Part shown: positions 59,957-64,000 of the stretch, piece after piece
Layout: the number at the start of each line of letters is the position of its first letter
How positions within the stretch are numbered: the stretch's first letter is position 1
NCBI RefSeq assembly: GCF_009665255.1
Contig: NZ_CP035687.1
Span: 186,001 to 250,000, forward strand
DNA length: 64,000 nucleotides
Reading direction: 5' to 3'
Origin: Vibrio metoecus
GTDB lineage: Bacteria; Pseudomonadota; Gammaproteobacteria; Enterobacterales; Vibrionaceae
Position numbers and translations under genes: made by a program
The notes under the pieces: model-generated
Told to the model about the DNA's origin: nothing
Database searches by the model: none
Seen by the model: only the letters and a program-made list of their open reading frames with translations

Positions 59957-61324
59957 ATGCTTGAGCTTCTGATTGGCTTAGTCGTAACCTTTGCGGTTGG
60001 CTATTTCATCGTTAAGGGCTATAAGCCTGCGGGTATCCTACTCACCGCAGGGATTTTGCTATTGATTTTGACGGGGATCTTGGGTCACAAGGTTCTGCCT
60101 GGAAAAATGGACACCACCGGTAACCTACTCACTGACTCAATGGAGTATGTGAAATATATGCTGCAAAACCGCGGCGGCGGCTTAGGTATGCAGATTATGT
60201 TGCTGTGTGGTTTTGCCTCTTATATGACCCACATCGGTGCGAATAATGTGGTGGTCAAACAGTTTTCTAAACCGCTTTCTTTTATTAAATCGCCATACGT
60301 TTTACTCGTGGCGGCATATATTGTGGCGTGCTTAATGTCACTGGCCGTGAGCTCAGCAACCGGTCTCGGTGTTTTGTTAATGGCAACCTTATTCCCAATG
60401 ATGACCGCGATGGGTATTTCTCGCCCAGCCGCCGTGGCAGTGTGTGCCTCCCCAGCTGCGATCATTTTGTCACCAACCTCAGGTGACGTTGTCATCGCGG
60501 CTGAAAAATCAGGCCTACCACTGCACGTATTTGCGGTTGAAACCGTATTACCTGTTTCTATCTGCGCGATCATTGTGATGGCAGCGGCAGCCTACTTCTG
60601 GAACAAATACCTCGACAAAAAAGACAATACTCCGATGGAGAAAGTAGACCTTTCTGAAATGGAAGTGAAAGCGCCAGCGTATTACGCCATTCTGCCTTTC
60701 CTACCTATCATTGGCGTGTTTGTTTTCAATGGTGAAACTCTGCCTGGCATTACGCTAGATATTTACACTATCGTTGTTCTTTCAATCTTTATTGGTGTGA
60801 TTGTGGATTACATCACCAAGCGTTTCAACGGTAAGAAAACCTTGGAAGATCTTGAAGCCTGCTACGAAGGTATGGCGGATGCGTTCAAAGGCGTGGTGAT
60901 GCTATTAGTCGCGGCGGGGGTTTTTGCACAAGGTTTGATGTCGATCGGCGCGATCGATAACCTGCTGCATCTAGCGGAAGTCGCCGGTGCAGGTGGTATA
61001 GCACTTATGTTAATCCTAACGGGCTTAACGGTAGCCGCAGCAATTGCGACTGGATCTGGTAACGCACCTTTCTATGCGTTTGTGGAACTCGCGCCATCAC
61101 TGGCGGCAAAAATGGGATTAAGCCCTGCATTCTTGATTATCCCAATGCTACAAGCCTCTAACCTTGGTCGTACGATTTCTCCGGTTTCAGGTGTAGTCGT
61201 TGCAACCGCAGGTATGGGTAAAATCAGCCCATTTGAAGTGGTAAAACGGACTTCGGTTCCTGTTTTACTGGGGCTTTTAACCGTTATCATCGGCACTATG
61301 GTTCTGGTACCTATGTACGCTTAA
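59957..61324 (+). CDS. dcuC: Anaerobic C4-dicarboxylate transporter DcuC
   Basis: 455 residues from ATG 59957, which has GGAGA upstream. About 11 to 12 TM helices follow the DcuC pattern: LLIGLVVTFAVGYFIVKGYKPAG at the start, GNAPFYAFVELAPSLA late, and NLGRTISPVSGVVVATAG. DcuC exports succinate and takes up fumarate or malate under anaerobic conditions. Its neighbours sdaA (serine breakdown) and narQP fit anaerobic metabolism. A strong terminator follows. Confidence 0.93.
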   Translation: MLELLIGLVVTFAVGYFIVKGYKPAGILLTAGILLLILTGILGHKVLPGKMDTTGNLLTDSMEYVKYMLQNRGGGLGMQIMLLCGFASYMTHIGANNVVVKQFSKPLSFIKSPYVLLVAAYIVACLMSLAVSSATGLGVLLMATLFPMMTAMGISRPAAVAVCASPAAIILSPTSGDVVIAAEKSGLPLHVFAVETVLPVSICAIIVMAAAAYFWNKYLDKKDNTPMEKVDLSEMEVKAPAYYAILPFLPIIGVFVFNGETLPGITLDIYTIVVLSIFIGVIVDYITKRFNGKKTLEDLEACYEGMADAFKGVVMLLVAAGVFAQGLMSIGAIDNLLHLAEVAGAGGIALMLILTGLTVAAAIATGSGNAPFYAFVELAPSLAAKMGLSPAFLIIPMLQASNLGRTISPVSGVVVATAGMGKISPFEVVKRTSVPVLLGLLTVIIGTMVLVPMYA

Positions 61325-61349
61325 TTGTGCGAGCAATGAGCAAAATTCA

Positions 61350-61380
61350 AAAGGGCGTGAATATCACGCCCTTTCTTTTT
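61350..61380 (+). terminator. Terminator of dcuC
   Basis: AAAGGGCGTGA and TCACGCCCTTT form an 11-bp stem around ATA, followed by CTTTTTG. Confidence 0.92.
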
Positions 61381-61437
61381 GATTCTGAGAACGACTGGAT
61401 TCAGAGAACCGCGCTTTTTCCTATTACCAATTTTCGA

Positions 61438-62808
61438 TCACTCACAAGGTGGTGCAAGGTGGATTAGCGCCAACCCACCTAATGACGTTTCTCGGTATTT
61501 CTTGTTCATGTCTTTTCCGGTTTGATACATGGTCTCAATCACCTTATCGAGTGAAATCAAACATTTGCTGGTACGTTTGAGTGCCATGCGTGAGGCATTA
61601 ATCGCTTTCACTGCGCCCATCGCGTTACGTTCAATACAAGGCACCTGTACCAATCCCCCGATGGGATCACATGTCATGCCCAATGAATGTTCCATGGCGA
61701 TTTCTGCCGCCATGCAGATTTGCTCGTTACTGCCGCCACGTAAAGCCGTTAAGCCTGCCGCAGCCATAGAAGACGAAACGCCAACTTCGCCCTGACATCC
61801 GACTTCGGCTCCAGAAATGGAGGCATTGGTTTTGTACAAGATGCCGATCGCGCCAGATACGGCGAGAAAATCCTTGAGTTGCTTGGTATCGAGCGCCTTG
61901 ATAAAGCGGTGGTAATACATCAAAACCGCAGGGATCACGCCCGCCGCCCCATTGGTTGGCGATGTCACCACTTGTCCGCCAGCGGCATTCTCCTCACTCA
62001 CCGCAAAAGCAAAGAGATTAATCCAATCCATCACTTCCATCGGATCGTTTTCAATCGCCGCATTCGCTTCTAGCTTTTTGAGTAAATTAGGTGCACGGCG
62101 AGTGACATTCAATCCGCCCTCTAAAATACCTTCGGTGGCAAAACCACGTTCCATACATTGGCTCATCACTTGCCAGATTTGATCGGCTTTGGCATCAATC
62201 ATCGCCATGTCTTGAAACGCCAGCTCATTACGCAAAATTATTCCGCCTAAACTCAAGCCATTTTTTTCAGCTTGGTGCAGCATTTCATCTGCGCTTCGGA
62301 AAGGATAAGTGACAGAAATATCGGCACTGGCGGTGCCATTTTTCAGTTGCTCAGCGGTGGCAACAAACCCGCCTCCAACAGAATAATAGGTTTCAAAATC
62401 AATCTGCTGCCCTTGTGCATCAAACGCACTCAGCGTCATACCATTTTCATGCAGCGGCAGATTATCTTGATGAAAAAGAAGATCGTGATGGTAATCGAAG
62501 ACAATGTCATGCTGACCATTAAGATGCAGCTTACCCGTTTGCAACGCTTCACGCAGAGTCTGGTTGGCTTCACTAATCTTGATAGTGGCTGGTTGATTGC
62601 CCATTAAGCCAAGCAAGGTAGCACGATCAGTATGATGGCCTTTGCCAGTCAGTGATAACGAGCCATACAGATCGACCTGTATGCGACCAACCTTATTGAG
62701 TTGTGGCAATAACTGCTGCACAAAACGGTAACCTGCAATCATCGGCCCATTAGTATGCGAGCTGGAAGGACCAACCCCAATTTTGTAGATATCAAAGATT
62801 GAGAGCAT
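61438..62808 (-). CDS. sdaA: L-serine ammonia-lyase (L-serine dehydratase)
   Basis: 456 residues from ATG 62808 (AAGGGG eight bases upstream; GTG 62811 is less likely). SIFDIYKIGVGPSSSHTNGPM at the start is the family signature. The [4Fe-4S] cysteines lie in GCQGEVGVSSSM, in GMTCDPIGG and in VPCIERNAMG. The enzyme converts L-serine to pyruvate and ammonia with its iron-sulfur cluster and is oxygen-sensitive. It is transcribed in the same direction as narQP, 75 bases after narP. Confidence 0.95.
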   Translation of the reverse strand: MLSIFDIYKIGVGPSSSHTNGPMIAGYRFVQQLLPQLNKVGRIQVDLYGSLSLTGKGHHTDRATLLGLMGNQPATIKISEANQTLREALQTGKLHLNGQHDIVFDYHHDLLFHQDNLPLHENGMTLSAFDAQGQQIDFETYYSVGGGFVATAEQLKNGTASADISVTYPFRSADEMLHQAEKNGLSLGGIILRNELAFQDMAMIDAKADQIWQVMSQCMERGFATEGILEGGLNVTRRAPNLLKKLEANAAIENDPMEVMDWINLFAFAVSEENAAGGQVVTSPTNGAAGVIPAVLMYYHRFIKALDTKQLKDFLAVSGAIGILYKTNASISGAEVGCQGEVGVSSSMAAAGLTALRGGSNEQICMAAEIAMEHSLGMTCDPIGGLVQVPCIERNAMGAVKAINASRMALKRTSKCLISLDKVIETMYQTGKDMNKKYRETSLGGLALIHLAPPCE

Positions 62809-62883
62809 CACTTTCCCCTTAATCCGTAAGAGTTCAAGCTATCTTATCAACCAGTATATACCTTCTCGTCTGAATGCTGCTGT

Positions 62884-63507
62884 TTAGCTTGCGTATCGTT
62901 CTAAATAAAGAATCGTGGCAGCGGTGCGCGAAGGCACATTCAGTTTTTTCAATAAACTTTTCATATGCACTTTCACCGTCGACTCTGAAATAAACAATCG
63001 ATCGGCAATTTGTCGGTTGCGATAGCCTTTCGCGACTTCTGACATAATTTGCATTTCACGTTCCGTCAGCGCTTCAAAAGGGTTACTCGCTGCATCGCGA
63101 TTTAAAAGGTAACGCTCTACCGACTCACTAAAGGCTTTTTCGCCTTGCATGGCTTGTTTTAGTAACGACACAAGCTGGTCTGGCTCGGTATCTTTCAGTA
63201 AATAGCCGTCAGCGCCAGCTTTGACCAGTGCTTCAATATCTGCTGCACTATCGGAGACAGTGAGGATCACCACTAAGGCGTCACATTCATCGGTACGCAA
63301 TGCCGTCAGCGTATCCAAGCCCGACATGCCTTTCATATTGAGATCGAGCAGGATCAAATCAGGTTGTAAGTCATGCGCCAGAGCGATCGCTTCCGCACCG
63401 TTACTTGCTTCGGCAACCACCTCGAATTCAGCTTCAAAACTTAATAATTGATTGATACCACGGCGCATCAGCGGGTGATCATCCACCAATAATACTCTAC
63501 AACTCAT
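62884..63507 (-). CDS. narP: Nitrate/nitrite response regulator NarP
   Basis: 207 residues. The receiver domain has the phosphorylated Asp55 in LILLDLNMKGMSG, and the LuxR-type helix-turn-helix is at about 145-195 (LTEREMQIMSEVAKGYRNRQ). It follows E. coli NarP through VDDHPLMRRGINQLL. NarP controls genes of nitrate and nitrite respiration. Its start overlaps the narQ stop by 11 bases, so the two are co-transcribed. Confidence 0.94.
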   Translation of the reverse strand: MSCRVLLVDDHPLMRRGINQLLSFEAEFEVVAEASNGAEAIALAHDLQPDLILLDLNMKGMSGLDTLTALRTDECDALVVILTVSDSAADIEALVKAGADGYLLKDTEPDQLVSLLKQAMQGEKAFSESVERYLLNRDAASNPFEALTEREMQIMSEVAKGYRNRQIADRLFISESTVKVHMKSLLKKLNVPSRTAATILYLERYAS

Positions 63508-64000
63508 TTTTATTTTTCTCCTCGCCCTGTTGGTAAGTCAGCACAATTTTGCAGCCTTTACCCGGAGCGGATTCCACTTTTAATTCGCCGCGCAAGCGAG
63601 CGGTACGTTCTTGCATAATGCTCATACCATAGTGGTTGAGCTTGTGATCTTGTGGGTCAAAGCCCACGCCATCATCTTCAATAGTGACTTGAACTGTATC
63701 ACCGACTTCTTGGCAATTGACCACAATTCGATTGGCATTAGCATGCTTGATGGCATTGATGGTCGCTTCTCGGATCAACTGCACGAGATGCACTTGCTGA
63801 TGAGCATCCAACGCTATTGAGGAAAGTGCATTGTGCAGTTCAATTTTAGCTTCCGTTTGCCCCGAAAGCTGGCTCAACATGCCTTGTAGAGACTGACCAA
63901 AACTGCCCTCCGTTAAAGTGAGGCGGAAAGTGGTCAGCAGCTCACGCAATTGGGTATAAGCATCCGATAGGCCTTTATCGATCTCGCTGATAATACTTTC
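63497..64000 (-). CDS. narQ: Nitrate/nitrite sensor kinase NarQ, 3' part (start outside window)
   Basis: The frame is open to the window edge. The visible 167 residues are the C-terminal end: a linker (LRELLTTFRLTLTEGSFG), then the HATPase domain with the N box REATINAIKHANANRIVV and the G1 box DDGVGFDP. The phosphorylated His and the sensor lie beyond the window. NarQ phosphorylates NarP in response to nitrate or nitrite. Confidence 0.92.
   Translation of the reverse strand, partial: ESIISEIDKGLSDAYTQLRELLTTFRLTLTEGSFGQSLQGMLSQLSGQTEAKIELHNALSSIALDAHQQVHLVQLIREATINAIKHANANRIVVNCQEVGDTVQVTIEDDGVGFDPQDHKLNHYGMSIMQERTARLRGELKVESAPGKGCKIVLTYQQGEEKNKNEL

Noticed and set aside
1..64000. CRISPR arrays, tRNA or rRNA genes, prophage or insertion sequences
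   Set aside because: I found no regularly spaced repeats, no cloverleaf with a recognisable anticodon arm, and no transposase, integrase or phage structural protein.

Overview
The window looks like a stretch of the second chromosome of Vibrio cholerae or a very close relative. The evidence is the protein set: a VexL/VexM-type RND pump, an Aer-2-type aerotaxis receptor, a scr sucrose cluster next to glpD, a Vibrio-type tal/tkt pair, MscL, and ERIC palindromes of the kind known in V. cholerae. I had no database, so species and locus identities rest on recall of protein families. No tRNA, rRNA, CRISPR array, integrase or transposase was seen.

Layout. 1-3.5 kb: a maltodextrin operon (GH13 enzyme cut by the window edge, a degenerate ROK-like protein, a TrmB-type regulator). 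3.5-14.5 kb: housekeeping genes: yjjG, a LysR regulator, a small ORF with elbB, mscL, fhs (with a PurR-like box), a secreted msrA-msrB fusion, folE, moeA-moeB, a VOC protein and sseA. 14.5-21.5 kb: ERIC copies, a secreted GH18 chitinase, a SorC-type regulator, tal, tkt and a SpoU RNA methylase. 21.5-24.3 kb: an AT-rich insert with a broken RloC-like anticodon nuclease. 24.3-32 kb: an AbrB permease/dehydrogenase/DUF4336/GNAT/isochorismatase operon, a Nudix hydrolase, GlpM, a TrmK-like methylase, and a LysR regulator facing an ABM monooxygenase and nfsB. 32-36.3 kb: vexLM. 36.4-39.8 kb: a persulfide module (two YeeE/YedE proteins, a BigR-like regulator, a DUF2892 protein, a CoA-disulfide reductase-rhodanese). 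39.8-45.5 kb: a seven-gene membrane operon (DedA, ATP-grasp ligase, DinB, NRDE, YHS, DoxX, OlsF-like acyltransferase). 46.4-52 kb: sucrose genes scrA, scrR, scrB and scrK. 52.3-64 kb: glpD, aer2, an OmpA-like lipoprotein, an FKBP isomerase, a YqaB-like phosphatase, a chemoreceptor, dcuC, sdaA, narP and the 3' end of narQ.

Two genes are broken by small changes at repeats. The rloC-like gene carries an exact 8-bp tandem duplication; removing one copy restores a 727-residue protein with Walker A, a CPFC zinc hook, an ABC signature, Walker B and a C-terminal R-x3-E/H nuclease triad. The fructokinase gene scrK lacks one base in a G tract; adding it back restores a 306-residue kinase. Both could be strain mutations, slipped-strand switches or, for the homopolymer, a sequencing error.

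Regulatory signals tie genes together: one operator core (GGGAACGTT) lies in front of scrA, scrB and scrK; a PurR-like box overlaps the fhs promoter; a GlpR-like half-site precedes glpD; a palindrome overlaps the -35 of the persulfide genes; and four copies of a 12-mer GAGCAAANGWTY lie between the SorC-type regulator and tal.
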